A DNA stretch of 64,000 nucleotides from Delphinus delphis. Lineage: Eukaryota; Chordata; Mammalia; Artiodactyla; Delphinidae. Of the stretch, positions 33,047 through 44,230 are shown piece after piece; within the stretch, counting starts at the first letter, position 1, and the number at the start of each line of letters is the position of its first letter. Under the pieces are notes generated by a model that was not told the origin of the DNA, ran no database searches, and was given only the letters and a program-made list of their open reading frames with translations. A program made the translations under genes and the position numbers. Location of the stretch: positions 31,124,668 to 31,188,667 of the forward strand of contig NC_082685.1 in NCBI RefSeq assembly GCF_949987515.2. Reading direction: 5' to 3'.

Positions 33047-33890
33047 TGTAATCATTAATTTTATGTATCAACTTGATCAGGTCATAGGGTGCCCAGGCAT
33101 TTGTTGAAACATTATTTTGGGTGTGTCTATGAGGGTGTTTTTAGATGAGTTTAGCATTTAAATCAATAGAATGAGTAAAGCAATTTGTCCTCCATAATGT
33201 GAGTGGGTTCTATCCAATCAGTTGAAGGCCTGAATAGAACAAAAAGGTTGATACTGCTATGAGTAAAAAGAAATTCCTCATCCCTGACTACCTTCAAGCT
33301 GGGACAATGGTTTTCTCCTGCCTACATAGTTGAACTGAAACTTCAGCTCTTCCTGGGTCTCGAGCCTACCAGCCTGCAGACTGAAACTACACCATAGGCT
33401 CTCCTGGGCCACCAACTTGCTGACTGCAGATCTTTGGACTTGTCAACCTCAATAATTGTGTGAGCCAATTCCTTATAGTAAATATCATTGTCAGCCCTCT
33501 ATATCCCCAGGTTCTGCGTCAGTGGATTCAACTAACCACAGATCAAAAATGTTAAAAGCAAAACAAAACAAAAAACTTCCAGAAAGTTCCAAAGAGAAAA
33601 CTTTGAATTTGCTTTGTGCTGACAATGATTTACATAGCATTTACATTGTATTTACAACTGTTTAAATATCATTTACATTGTATTAGGCATTATAAGTAAT
33701 CTAGAGATGATTTAAAGTATGTAGGAGGATGTGCTTAGGTTATAGGCAAATACCATTTTATATAAGGGATTTGAGCCTTCTCAGATTTTGGTATCCATAG
33801 GGGTACTGGAACCGATTCCCTGAGGATACTGAGGGGTCACTGTATAATATCTCCTATTAGTTCTGTTTCTCTGGAGAACCTAAACTAACA
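33047..33890 (+). mobile_element. MLT2-type ERV-L LTR split by a DNA transposon
   Basis: Landmarks of an MLT2-class LTR: 'attttatgtatcaacttgat', 'gggtgcccaggcatttgttg', 'gtgtgtctatgagggtgttt', 'tatccaatcagttgaaggcc', 'tgaatagaacaaaaaggttg', 'tcttcctgggtctcgagcct', 'ccatt'-less middle, 'gactgcagatctttggactt' and 'gtgtgagccaattccttat'. It breaks at about 33485 and its last 48 bases ('tagttctgtttctctggaga', 'ctaaactaaca') continue after 33843. It starts TG and ends CA. Confidence 0.75.
33486..33842 (+). mobile_element. MER2/Tigger-type DNA transposon inside the LTR
   Basis: The two ends are imperfect inverted repeats: left 'cattgtcagccctctatatc', right, read inverted, 'cagtgacccctcagtatcc'. Inside are 'ctaaccacagatcaaaaatg', 'gtattaggcattataagtaa', 'tctagagatgatttaaagta', 'gtaggaggatgtgcttaggt' and 'attttatataagggatttga', all typical of short non-autonomous Tigger (pogo-class) elements. 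A TA follows the right end, as expected of TA target sites. No transposase is encoded. Confidence 0.8.
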
Positions 33891-33969
33891 CACATGGTAA
33901 CTTCCAAAAATAGTGAATTTGATGAAAATATGTTTGCATTGACTTGATTGTCTAAATACCTGTGACTAG

Positions 33970-34035
33970 TTTTTTAATAAGTCACAAAGTCTGACACGTA
34001 ATTAGTGCCTCATAAATATTTTCTAAATAAATAAA
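33970..34035 (+). mobile_element. short L2 3' tip
   Basis: 'tctgacacgtaattagtgcc' and 'tcataaatattttctaaata' resemble the last 60 bases of L2 before its short terminal repeat. Confidence 0.42.
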
Positions 34036-34039
34036 TAAC

Positions 34040-35200
34040 CTATTATGTTAATTTTGTACATTGTTAGTATGTTGTGTTAATTATGTTAATTATGTATAGA
34101 ATGAAGTATATATAATATTAATTGTGTTATTTACATGTAAGGAAACTTTGTGTTCAAGTTGTTGTAAAAGCTATATATCTGCCCAAAATTGGACAACTAA
34201 TTGAGCTGTCTTGAAAAGTCTTTCTTTTCCCCTAATATATGGTTAAAAAAGAAGTTTTCCACAACTTGCAATGTGGTTTTAAGCAAGTTATACATGCACT
34301 GTCTCAATTTCCTAAGTTACAAAAAGAGAAAGTTGAAGATTTTTCAGTGTCTTGCAACTCAGTAATTAGAATCTATGTCAGTATAACACTCAGTGATCAA
34401 AATATTAGAAAGGGGAGAAAGAAAGAACAGTGAAAATAAATTTATTAAAATAATCAATCCTAATTTTATTATTTCTTCTGGATATTTTATCTGTTGGAAG
34501 ACAGCTTGTTCTGAGGGTTGGTTTAGAACTGATACACTGAATATTCCATCTTTCTTGCAGACCAAAAAGTGAGAAACAAAATGTCTAATTATATGTTCAT
34601 TCTATATCACTATTTTAAATTTTATATTATTGATGTCAATTTCATTTCTACTTTTCATTGTGTAAATTTCTCTATTATTTCATTTTTAACCCCTATGGGT
34701 CAATCTTTCCTAACATTTGTATATCCTTGCTAATACCTCTTTATAGAATAAGCTACCAGGTTTAAAAGATTATTATATACTTTTTATTTCTAATTTCATA
34801 ATTGTATTTTAGATTAAGTAAATTGAGAGGTACATGTTTTAGTATTAAAATTTCTTTCTTTTTACCTTTTCTTTATGTAACAACCTTAACTAGGGTGCAT
34901 TAAAGATTGTTTTCAATACTTAAAGTAAATACAATTCAATTTTATAGTGAGCACACCCATTATAACATGAGGGCAGTAAAAAATATGTGAAATATATTTT
35001 TTCTCAGTTTCCTCTATATTTTGCTTTATCATGAAACTATGATAATGAGGGCAAAAAAAGAGAGAGGGGGTTAGCCAAGGAAAAAGTAGTGAAAGAAGGG
35101 AAGAAAATGGGATTTAAAGGCATTCTGTGTCTATAAAGCTATATTTTTATGTATACACGTACTGCACAAACACATACACTATATGCACACATTACAGGTA
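34040..35200. other. no recognisable feature
   Basis: Very AT-rich. 'gttaattatgttaattatgt' and related phrases form a loose TTAAT-rich region near 34045-34130. No gene or named repeat seen. Confidence 0.4.
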
Positions 35201-36140
35201 ACCAGAATAGGTAGAAATGATTTTGAAAAAAATTTAAAAAACAGTTTAAAAGCTCATTGATATTATTAGAAAGCTTAACTTTTTTTTTTTAATTTAGTAA
35301 GTTGACTAAAACAAAATTGCAAAAGTGGAGAAAAATACTCATAAAACACTTAAAGAAAATAGTAATATTATGCCTCAATGGGAAAACAATAAATACCTCA
35401 ACAGAAACATGGGTGCAATAATTAATAAACAAAATATAAATGGCATGTATGATATAAAAATAAGTACATTTTAAGAAAAAGATATGAACATAAACAATGA
35501 AACAGAACCATAAACCACTGGGGCAGTGTGATTTGAATCAATCTTCCTGGTGTATAATATGTCAGTATTTATTAAAAATTGTAAAAATGTACCTGACTTA
35601 GACCTTGACATTTCATCTACAAAAAAAGGAATCTATAGGGTAAAAAAGAAAAAAAAGAGCTATACATAATAGCAAAATAGACATAACCTGAAAGTACTCT
35701 CAAATGTTATTTTAAAAATTAAATACTAAATATTGCACAATCATAAAAAGTTTTATTTTTATAAAATTGATGAAATTTGTAAAAAATTTAAAAAAATTTT
35801 ATAAGAAATTTTGTTTTTATAAAAATATTTCTAGGCAAAATTCTATTTGCATAGAATTTTGCAATTCTATGCAAATAGAATTGCATAGCTTATTTTTTAA
35901 ATATAAAAATAGGCTTCAGAATATGCAATCTGTAATCTGCCATCTTAAAAAATGCAATCCAATATTTTACACACACACACACAAGTGTGAACACACATAC
36001 AGGAGTATAAACACACATATTTGTGTGTGCAAATAAAAAAACAAAGTATTTTATAAATGTTGACATTGATAGGATTGTGAATGGTGCTTCTTCATAAGTT
36101 TTTCAGTATTTTCTCACTGATATCTTATTTTTTATCAGGA
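35200..36140 (+). mobile_element. possible old L1/HAL1 remnant, AT-rich
   Basis: Phrases such as 'attgcacaatcataaaaagt', 'cacacatatttgtgtgtgc' and 'gattgtgaatggtgcttctt' recall the 3' ends of old L1/HAL1 elements, but there is no continuous alignment I can defend. The frame at 35767-36036 (89 codons) is Lys/Phe-rich and probably fortuitous. A strong inverted repeat is embedded (listed separately). Confidence 0.35.
35835..35886. repeat. nested inverted repeat with two octamer motifs
   Basis: A 20-base arm (35839-35858) and its exact inverse complement (35863-35882) flank a 4-base spacer. Each arm is itself near-palindromic around TTGC or GCAA. The left arm holds 'atttgcat' (35845-35852) and the right arm 'atgcaaat' (35869-35876), the consensus octamer of POU-domain factors, in opposite orientation 24 bases apart. 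Confidence 0.9.
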
Positions 36141-36149
36141 AAAAATGTT

Positions 36150-39060
36150 ATTTAAAGAAGAGGAGATTGCTGTAGAGAATTTCTAATTTCATTCTTTAAT
36201 ACTTCACATTGCACTGTATTATGGTAGAAAGTGTTTTTTTTATGTTATTAAAAAATTTCATATTCTTTAATATATAACTGTTTGAGGATATAAGAGTAGG
36301 ATTTTATAAAGAACAAAGCTGAATTATTTACTCATTTTTTAAAACCAGATCACATAGTAATCAGCTACTAACAACACTATCCGACTTTACTGTAAGAAAC
36401 TAACTTTCAAAAAGTGCTTTATAGGAGAAAGTACAATTTATGCCATTTAAAAAAAATCACTTAACCCATTTAACTTCAGATAATGATTACCTATAAGATA
36501 AAAGCTTAAAAGAGAAGTTAGGGGAGATAGCATGCTTTAACATTTTCATCCCCTGAGACCTTAATATGCTAAGAAAGAAAAAAGAAAATCATAAAGAAGC
36601 TTTTGGATTGCAATTTTATTTAAAGTCACTGAGATGGCATCTTCAGACTATTCCGTCTTACAAAATAATTATCCCCTCCAAATGGCAGTTAAAGGAGATT
36701 GTATAACTTTTACCAGGATGTTGTCGCATAGGAATAAAAGTCTTGAGACAAAAGAAAGTTGCAAAGGACCCTAGTATTAAACCAATCTGGTAAGTATATA
36801 CAGACCATATTTCAGTTTATGCTTTTTGCTAATTAGTACGCTTTTCTCTAACAGACAACAAGGTATTTGCTATATTAGGCTTCCCAAATAAACTATTTCT
36901 TACTGAAGAAAACTAGTAAATCGTCCTTTATAAGACAAAACATGAAATTTTGGAGGGCTGAAGGAATTTGGGTACTTCTAGGCTGAATATTTCAAAGACA
37001 GTTGGAGGGTGGAGGAGAGAGATAAAATGTACTGACATGCTTCTCAAACAAAACTTAAGTAGCTTTATAGTCATTTTTATTTTCAGTTCAAATAATCTCG
37101 AAGTTGTTTGGGCATCACAAAGTAGGTGCCAGTAGGGCAACACACACACAAACACACTCTCAAAAAACTAAGAACCCAGAGAGTGACAGAATTTGGAAAC
37201 ACAGAGGTAAATTTCCCACTATAAGGGAATCTAGATCTGCTCCTTAAATAAAATATCAAGGGACAAGGAATCTGGCAAACAGCCCTAATGAGGAAAAGAA
37301 AACTTTATAGAGAAATCCAAATCTTTCAGAAAATCTTACATCCCACATGTTTATTACTCCTGTATAAGTACCAAATGGTTTTATTTATTTTGAAACAACA
37401 CTGACACTCTTGTGATTTTGAAGGATACAATCGATGGAAAGGCTAAAAAATGTTAAATTTTCCCTGGAAATATAACTAAATTTCTTTCCTTATCAACCAA
37501 AGTAAAATATTCCCCTATGTTCTGAGTACCTATGTGGACTCAATTAACACTCTAGAGCATGTAAGATAAATACAAGATATCCCCTCTGAGTTTCTTAGTT
37601 TGCCTAAGAGATGGAACTGACACAAAATGATAAGATAATGTTATAGGTAGAAAGGAATCAGTGGTCAAATTACACAATTCAGAGGAAGGACAGTTTGCTT
37701 CTACAAAGTTCTGTGAAAACATCATTGGTTGTGAAAAAAAGAAAAAAAAAAAAAAGCAGAGTTGAACGGGGAAGGGGGGGCAAGCAAGGACATCGCCTCT
37801 TACAGGCAGACGTGGGGACTGGGTCAGAACTGCCATTCCCCTCACTGTGACCCCTTAGGTCACTCTGGGATCTGAGATGGTTTTGAGCATTTAAGGATAG
37901 AGAGGAAAAGAAATGGGAATGTTCTAAAATTATTTAAGAGTAGGTGTTTATTTGAGATGATTCTCAGGAAATCCCTGGCTTGTCCAGGTGCCTTGGGTTC
38001 TGTTCTGGAGCTACTTTTTGCCTTTCAAATGCTGTTTAAGTGCAAGTCCTCACATGCCACCAGACACTCTTCCTGTTGACAATTTTGACCTTTATTAATT
38101 CAGGTCTGCTCAATCTCCCACACTGATCTGTAATGCTGACACCCTGTTACACTCTGATTTTTCAGAGAGAATGCTGAAAGAGTTCACAGGCTATCACACT
38201 GGTTGACTTGATGCCAGAGAGAAAATAATAATAATAATAAATCCAGGACTGACCTCATTCACTTTCTATACTAAAACACAGGCCCAATTGAAGTTGCACT
38301 GAGGATTACTTATGTGTTCCCAAGAGTTCTCAAGATGAATACCAGACATACTATGGGGATTGTTATACTATTCGTATGCTTATATAAATTGGTTTTCATG
38401 AGTAAATTTCCTGGTTTGCCCTTTTCCGCTGAAATATGTCCCTTGTTGAGGGAGAATGCAATAAAGCAAAGCAGTATGTTTTTTAATCTGTGGAAAGTTG
38501 AAAAGGTTACATGCTGTGAGTTTTCTATTCTCAGAATATACATAACTCATTCCATGAAACAAACAAACAAACAAAAAGCAGCATAATTTAACAGATCCCT
38601 GTGTCTTTGTTATCCCTACACTGTAGTTTTCTGGCAAAGAATGAATAAAAGTAACTTTGCAGAGAAGCAGCAGTTTGTTTTTGTAAATTTCAATTGACAA
38701 TCACGACCTTAAGTCTTTTCTATGCAAGGAAAGTAAAAATGAGAGGTGTGTACCCTTTGAGATTAATTTATTACATTGCAGCAATGACGCTCAGTGATGT
38801 TTAACCAATAAAGTAAACCACAATTTGCTGACATGTATTTAAAACTTAGGTATTTTTGTTTTACCAATTTTTTCATCAGATTACCCACAACATGACTATT
38901 ATTGAATAGACATCCCTTACTGATTACACTACCATTAGGTAAGTGGTATTAATTATTTTAATGTTAATGTTTAATTTGAATCATCTACTGATTTTAGCCA
39001 CATTCCTTAACAGTAGTCAGCATTGGGAAGACTGAGGCTGTGGAATGTATAAATCTTTTC
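36150..39060. other. no recognisable gene or repeat
   Basis: About 2.9 kb without a credible frame (longest 106 codons at 38380-38700, minus, no similarity known to me). Small tracts only: 'aataataataataa' near 38226 and 'aaacaaacaaacaaacaaa' near 38557. Confidence 0.42.
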
Positions 39061-39099
39061 TGTATACAGCTAACTGGGATTATACCATCAAATTTGAAA

Positions 39100-39235
39100 A
39101 CTGAAATTTAAAGGAATTGGACCTTGAAGAAATGCCCTCATTTGACAGATGTAAATATCAGAGAAGCTATGTAAGTTGTACATGTTGCACAGCACGTTAG
39201 AAGTAGAGCTGAATTCTCGAGGTCTGGAGTCTCCT
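39100..39235 (-). mobile_element. MIR SINE remnant
   Basis: 'catttgacagatgtaaatat', 'cagagaagctatgtaagttg', 'tgcacagcacgttagaagta' and 'gagctgaattctcgaggtct' follow the antisense MIR core. Confidence 0.52.
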
Positions 39236-39239
39236 TCCT

Positions 39240-41980
39240 TCCCTTCAATGTTGCTGCTCATAACAGTCACCCTGAGTTAGTTACATACACAAACAACGTA
39301 AAAACAAAGAAGCCAAAACCTCAGGCATTTGGAGTTCATTAATGTGATTTTTAAAAAATACTCCAACAGCCATTGAACTAAGTCTTGCTTTGCAAAAAAA
39401 GTTTTACTTAAGTAAGATAGAAATTTGTCTTTGAAATAACAATAAAAGCCTTCAAACTTTAAAGCTGAGGGATGGAGATAGGAAATGGCCACCACCACAT
39501 TTTTTACTACTTCTTTCCCCTTCTACTTCACATATGGGCAAAAGAAAACTGGGCCTAAGGGCATGTTAGTGGATGATCACAGTAAGAGCTATGTTGATGA
39601 AGGATGCACCATGTGCTAGGAAGAACTTTATATTCCTTCTCTCACTGATTCTTGCTTCCTTGATTCAGGCAGAAATTATTCAGAAAGCATGCCCCAGCAA
39701 AACAGACCTAACATGTAAACTCTAGTTCATAGACAAAAATGTTTTTAGTAAATCGTAATCTGCCTTAAAATAATGTAGACAATTGCATATAAATTGTGAA
39801 TTACTTTAAAAAGTAGGGATTCAGATTTTTTTTTTTTTTCCCCACTGAATTTCACATAGAAGTTTAAAAATAAAAGTACTGAAGTGTAACCTGGGGATAA
39901 TGCAAGTAAAAAAATAGACGGCCTGAGAATGCACATGCTCGGTTACATAGAAACAAAGTGTGCATTTCTGAATATCTTTAATAAAAATTATATATCTGGC
40001 ATATATCCTCTCTCGAAGGATACTCAGCCTTCCTTAGGTATTCTTTCAAGGGAACACATTGCTCTAAAGTTTCTAACATAAATATACACATATATTTATG
40101 GATATTTATGTTGATTTATATATTATATACATATTTTTTCAGATTAGGATTATTACAAGAATACACAGAAAAAGTGCAAAGAAGGTACATATTTTCAAGT
40201 GTTCTCAACCCATTAACAGAAAAGCATAATATTGGGACTGTTAATCCCAAACCATTATTATGTTTTCACTAAAGCAATGTTCTAAATATGTAAATTTGAC
40301 CACTTATTTCTTATAAAAAATATTAATGGTAATCAATTATTTATTTGGTGTATTACTTATTTTTCAAAATTTAACCTAATTATTTGATCACAAGCAAACC
40401 AACTCCCTTCATGATTTTACTGGATTGGTCACATACTTCTTTATGCATGTGAAACTGCAAAAGTCACTTGTAGTAGATTTCATTGAACCATCTCTGCTAG
40501 CACGTGTATCATTAGAAAGCTTAGTTTATCAGATAGGTGTTAGTATTGGAAGGAGTGTCTACTACTTCGATCTACATTAAGACTTTATCTGTTGTTTTTC
40601 ACCAAAGGTTTTATATTTATATTTGATCTTGAGTGCAGAAATAATGCACAACAGTATGTAATATGCCAGTATGATTATACCTGCAGACTTCATTTAAATG
40701 TATCCATTCTCTGAAAGCTCTTTTCAAATTAAGAACTGCAGGTTAAGTCTGTTGTATGGATCACTTATTATAGGGCGCCCAACATGTGTTCCAAAGAGGC
40801 CCACTTGATAATCCACTACAAATAGCACAACATGATTCACCTAACTTGGTGAAATATCCCCATTGTAGACTCATAATATACCCTTGTATGTTACAGACAC
40901 TTAGATGTTGAGATTATCATACTCAAAGATAATTTCTCCTTTTTTCATCATGATCATGTGTCAGAGTTTAGAGTTAGGAAATATATCAATATGGTCCCTG
41001 AGAAATCTAGGAAGGAGGTCTTCAAATAGGTGTAAAGAAAGGTCATAACACATTTCAAATCATGTAATTCCCTAAACCTCTGCAACCTTTCAGTGGTTTC
41101 TCACCACTGTTGTAAAATAACAAAAATATTTTTTTTTAAAAAAGAAGAAATACACCCAATCCATATATGTTCTTTTCTTTTCTCACAATTATTCATTACC
41201 GCTTAATTATTGTATGCAACAGGGTAAGAAGCAGGGATTTTCTTTAAGTAATTCATGAAAGCTTCCATGTATCATCAAAGTCATCATGCCTGCCCTCCCT
41301 TCTGTACTCTGCCCTTTTGCGTGCAGCTGAACATGACATTAATAATAATGTCTAATTAATGGATACCTATCCATTCTGCTGAAGAAAGTTGTATGGCACA
41401 TTTCCAGAGTCACAGGAGGGCTCTTTTAGAGTACTGAAAACTAATCTCAATTTTTCAATGCCAATGTCAAAGATGTTTGCCACAGTACCATGCTGTGCTC
41501 AGTTGAAATTTCACACGTGAAACTTCTCACCAAATCAGAAACAAGGAGAAATTATTTGGAGCATACATGCAAATAAATGGAAGAAAAATCCCCTCATCTC
41601 TGGCTTCTGGGAACTCATTAAAATATTTTATTCTAATACATTAAATAAATGTTACTGTCAAACTTTTCACCCGGTTTTCTTCACAGGTCTTCAATGGGGG
41701 ATAATCAGGTGTTAATATTAATATGATTCTTTGGGAAAGATGGGGAAAATAATGACATCACATGGAGGCACTGACATTGCTGAGGAGATGAAGAAATTTA
41801 CAAAATGAGGTCTGCAGCCATTTTATCACAAAACATTGACTTGGGAGCAACCTATGCTTCAGATAAAGTATGGGCTTTCTTTTCTTTTTCTTGAGGGATA
41901 AAATATATAAATGCCATATAATTTGTTTAACAGGAAGAACTATTCGTAATCATCTGTTGAAAAACAAATGGAAAAAATTT
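39240..41980. other. no recognisable gene; possible conserved noncoding DNA near 41300-41700
   Basis: Frames are under 75 codons. I see no named repeat across 40000-41900, unusual for this window. The stretch at about 41300-41700 holds a small palindrome (41335-41352) beside 'taattaat' (41353-41360) and many homeodomain-like AT motifs. Whether it is conserved cannot be judged from one genome. Confidence 0.4.
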
Positions 41981-41984
41981 GTTT

Positions 41985-42352
41985 TATGGACTGAATGTAT
42001 ATGTCCCCCTAACCTGAAATTCATATGTTGAAATCCTAACCCACAATATAATGGTAATAGGAAGTGGGGCCTTTGGTGGTGATTAGGTCATGAGGGTGCG
42101 CTCCTCATGAATTGGATAAGTGCCCTAATAAAAGAGATCACACAGGGCTCCCTTACCCCTTCTACCATGTGAGGACACAGTGAGAAGATGGCAATCTATT
42201 AACCAGGAAGAGGGCTCTCACCAGAGACTGAATCTTCAGCCCCTTGATCTTGTATTTCCCAGCCTCCAGAACTGTGAGAAATAATGCTTGTTGTTTAAGC
42301 TACTCAGTCTATGGATTTTTTGATATGGCAACTTGGAAGGACTAAGACAGAA
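41985..42352 (+). mobile_element. MaLR LTR (MLT1/MST-like)
   Basis: Strong match to the MaLR LTR layout: 'tatggactgaatgtatatgt', 'attcatatgttgaaatccta', 'aggaagtggggcctttggtg', 'gattaggtcatgagggtg', 'taagtgccctaataaaagag', 'ctaccatgtgaggacacagt', 'gagaagatggcaatctatta', 'cagcctccagaactgtgaga' and 'aacttggaaggactaagaca'. The usual AATAAA is altered to AATAATG near 42280. It is the least diverged of the MaLR copies here. Confidence 0.84.
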
Positions 42353-42519
42353 ATCGGTACACACTGAAATTATTTTTTAAAGGCAATCTTGAGACAACTT
42401 GTTTTGAACTGAAAAAAGTAATGTATTTTAGAAATAAAGTATACAAACATCATAGAATTATTTTAACCAGAAGAACCATTAGTAATCATCTCTTCGAAAA
42501 CAAACAGAAAAAGCCTTCA

Positions 42520-42640
42520 AATGCATATAAGTAACCTGGGCCCCAGTGATATTATAGGATTGCTCAATATCATACAGCTGGTAAGTTGCAGAGATTTACA
42601 AACCACCAGATTTCCTGACTTCCTACACATAACTATCCAC
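42520..42640 (-). mobile_element. MIR-like remnant
   Basis: 'attgctcaatatcatacagc', 'tggtaagttgcagagattta' and 'accaccagatttcctgactt' fit antisense MIR. Confidence 0.45.
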
Positions 42641-42819
42641 TATCCATAAACTTTAACTGATTCTGGAAAACTGAGTGTCACTATATAAACTGTGAATTAC
42701 AATTTTTCAAAAAATACATTCTACTTACACACTACAGCTATAAGTAAAGAAGAAGGCACAGTGTAATATAAATTATACAGATTTTATAAAAGGAGGAATG
42801 AGGAGACCCAAGTCATGGC

Positions 42820-42960
42820 TCTCAAATGTATTAGCTTATGCTTGAGTCTCAGTTTCCTCTTCCATAAATTAGGGTGATAATAAACTCTGTAGCAGTGAGG
42901 TTCATGAGGATTAAATAAGAAAACCTGACATAATGTAATTTTAGTATTCTGTAAATACAA
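42820..42960 (+). mobile_element. MIR SINE remnant
   Basis: 'tgagtctcagtttcctcttc', 'cataaattagggtgataata', 'gaggttcatgaggattaaat' and 'aacctgacataatg' match the sense core of MIR. Confidence 0.56.
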
Positions 42961-42964
42961 AGAG

Positions 42965-44186
42965 CTATAGGAAGAGCAGTGATCTCCACTGGACCATTCA
43001 GGGGAGAATTTTACGGTTATAAACTAACTGACTGAGTGATCAGCTCCAAGTGCATTTACTAAACACTGCATAAGGAGTACTATTCTGACTACTCCTTTAA
43101 AACAAATGAATCCCTGATTTGCCCCTGTTTGTCTGTTTCGTAATTATAAAGTGTAGAATATGGAGAAAAAAGCTTCCTGTTAAATTTAAGTTTTTTGGTT
43201 GACTTTCATGCAGCTGAGAGCAAGGAATTACTAAATTGATGTGTTCAGTGCTTCAAACCAAGGCTTGTAGAGTGTCCCGCTGGCTCCTGACCCTAGGATT
43301 TTTTGAACCTTACTAGATATAAACTCAAGGGTGGGGAGAGGGAAAGTGACACTCAACAGCAGCCAAGCGGTTTCTACCTCTCAAGTGTCAGAAACTTCAA
43401 TACCATATTTCTTTAGGCAGAATGCACCTTTGTTCTGCGAAAACCACCTCTAACTGAGTCTTCTAGTTATGCAAATGTAAAGCAAATACTCTCCTCTGAA
43501 ATGGAGATGGACTTCTAAAGATCAAAAACCGTTTCTTGGGTAAGGATGTAAAAGTTGTCTACTCAGGTTGTCTTAGGAGAAAATGCCTTACTAAGAAGAA
43601 ATTTGCCTAGCCTCCTTGACTGAACCCCAGTGACTGTGGTCGAAGGGTGAAAACTCTTTTCAGAAGATAATATGTGATATTCGGGGCCCAGATGAGCATT
43701 CCCTTAGGTCGCAGGAAATGAAGTGTCACCCAGAGTTGTTACTTCCTATCTCCTTCCAGAAGCCAGCCCCATTCCTGTATGTATGCTACTGTTATGATTT
43801 GTCATTGTATTTTTGGAGTTGATTTGTCATTGTATTTTTGGAGTTATTTTTATAACTTTAAGAGTTGTATTCTTCATTTCTAAATCATTTTTGTTCTTTT
43901 TCAGATCTGTCTGCTCCTTTTTACAGTCTCTTTTTTGTTTCTCATTTTGTGGTTCCATCTTATATTTTATATATTTATATATCTTATGAATGCATGTGAG
44001 CATTTTTATTCTTTACATCATAACGGTGAGATCTAAAGTACTTGAGGATCTAACTCTTTATTTTTTCTGCTAACTCGCATGCCACTCATTTTCTGGCACA
44101 TTTGGTATACTTGAATGGAAGCTCATATTTGTCCTTATCTGTGAAATATCTGAATGCTTAAATTCATGGTGTTTTTCTTTACATGT

Positions 44187-44188
<2 letters not shown>
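42965..44188. other. no recognisable gene
   Basis: No frame or repeat I can name. An octamer 'atgcaaat' lies at 43469-43476. A perfect 25-bp tandem duplication is listed separately. Confidence 0.4.
43796..43845. repeat. 25-bp perfect tandem duplication
   Basis: Units 43796-43820 and 43821-43845 are identical. Perfect identity suggests a recent slippage or repair duplication. Confidence 0.93.

Positions 44189-44230
<42 letters not shown>
44189..44230 (-). repeat. 42-base pure T tract, possible retroposon tail
   Basis: 42 uninterrupted T, the longest homopolymer in the window. On the minus strand it would be a poly(A) following 'cttggttcatg'. The sequence to its right (about 44231-44520) is not an L1, SINE or gene I recognise, and no clear target duplication is visible. 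Either a young retrotransposed transcript on the minus strand or simple slippage would explain it; assembly length error is also possible. Confidence 0.7.
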
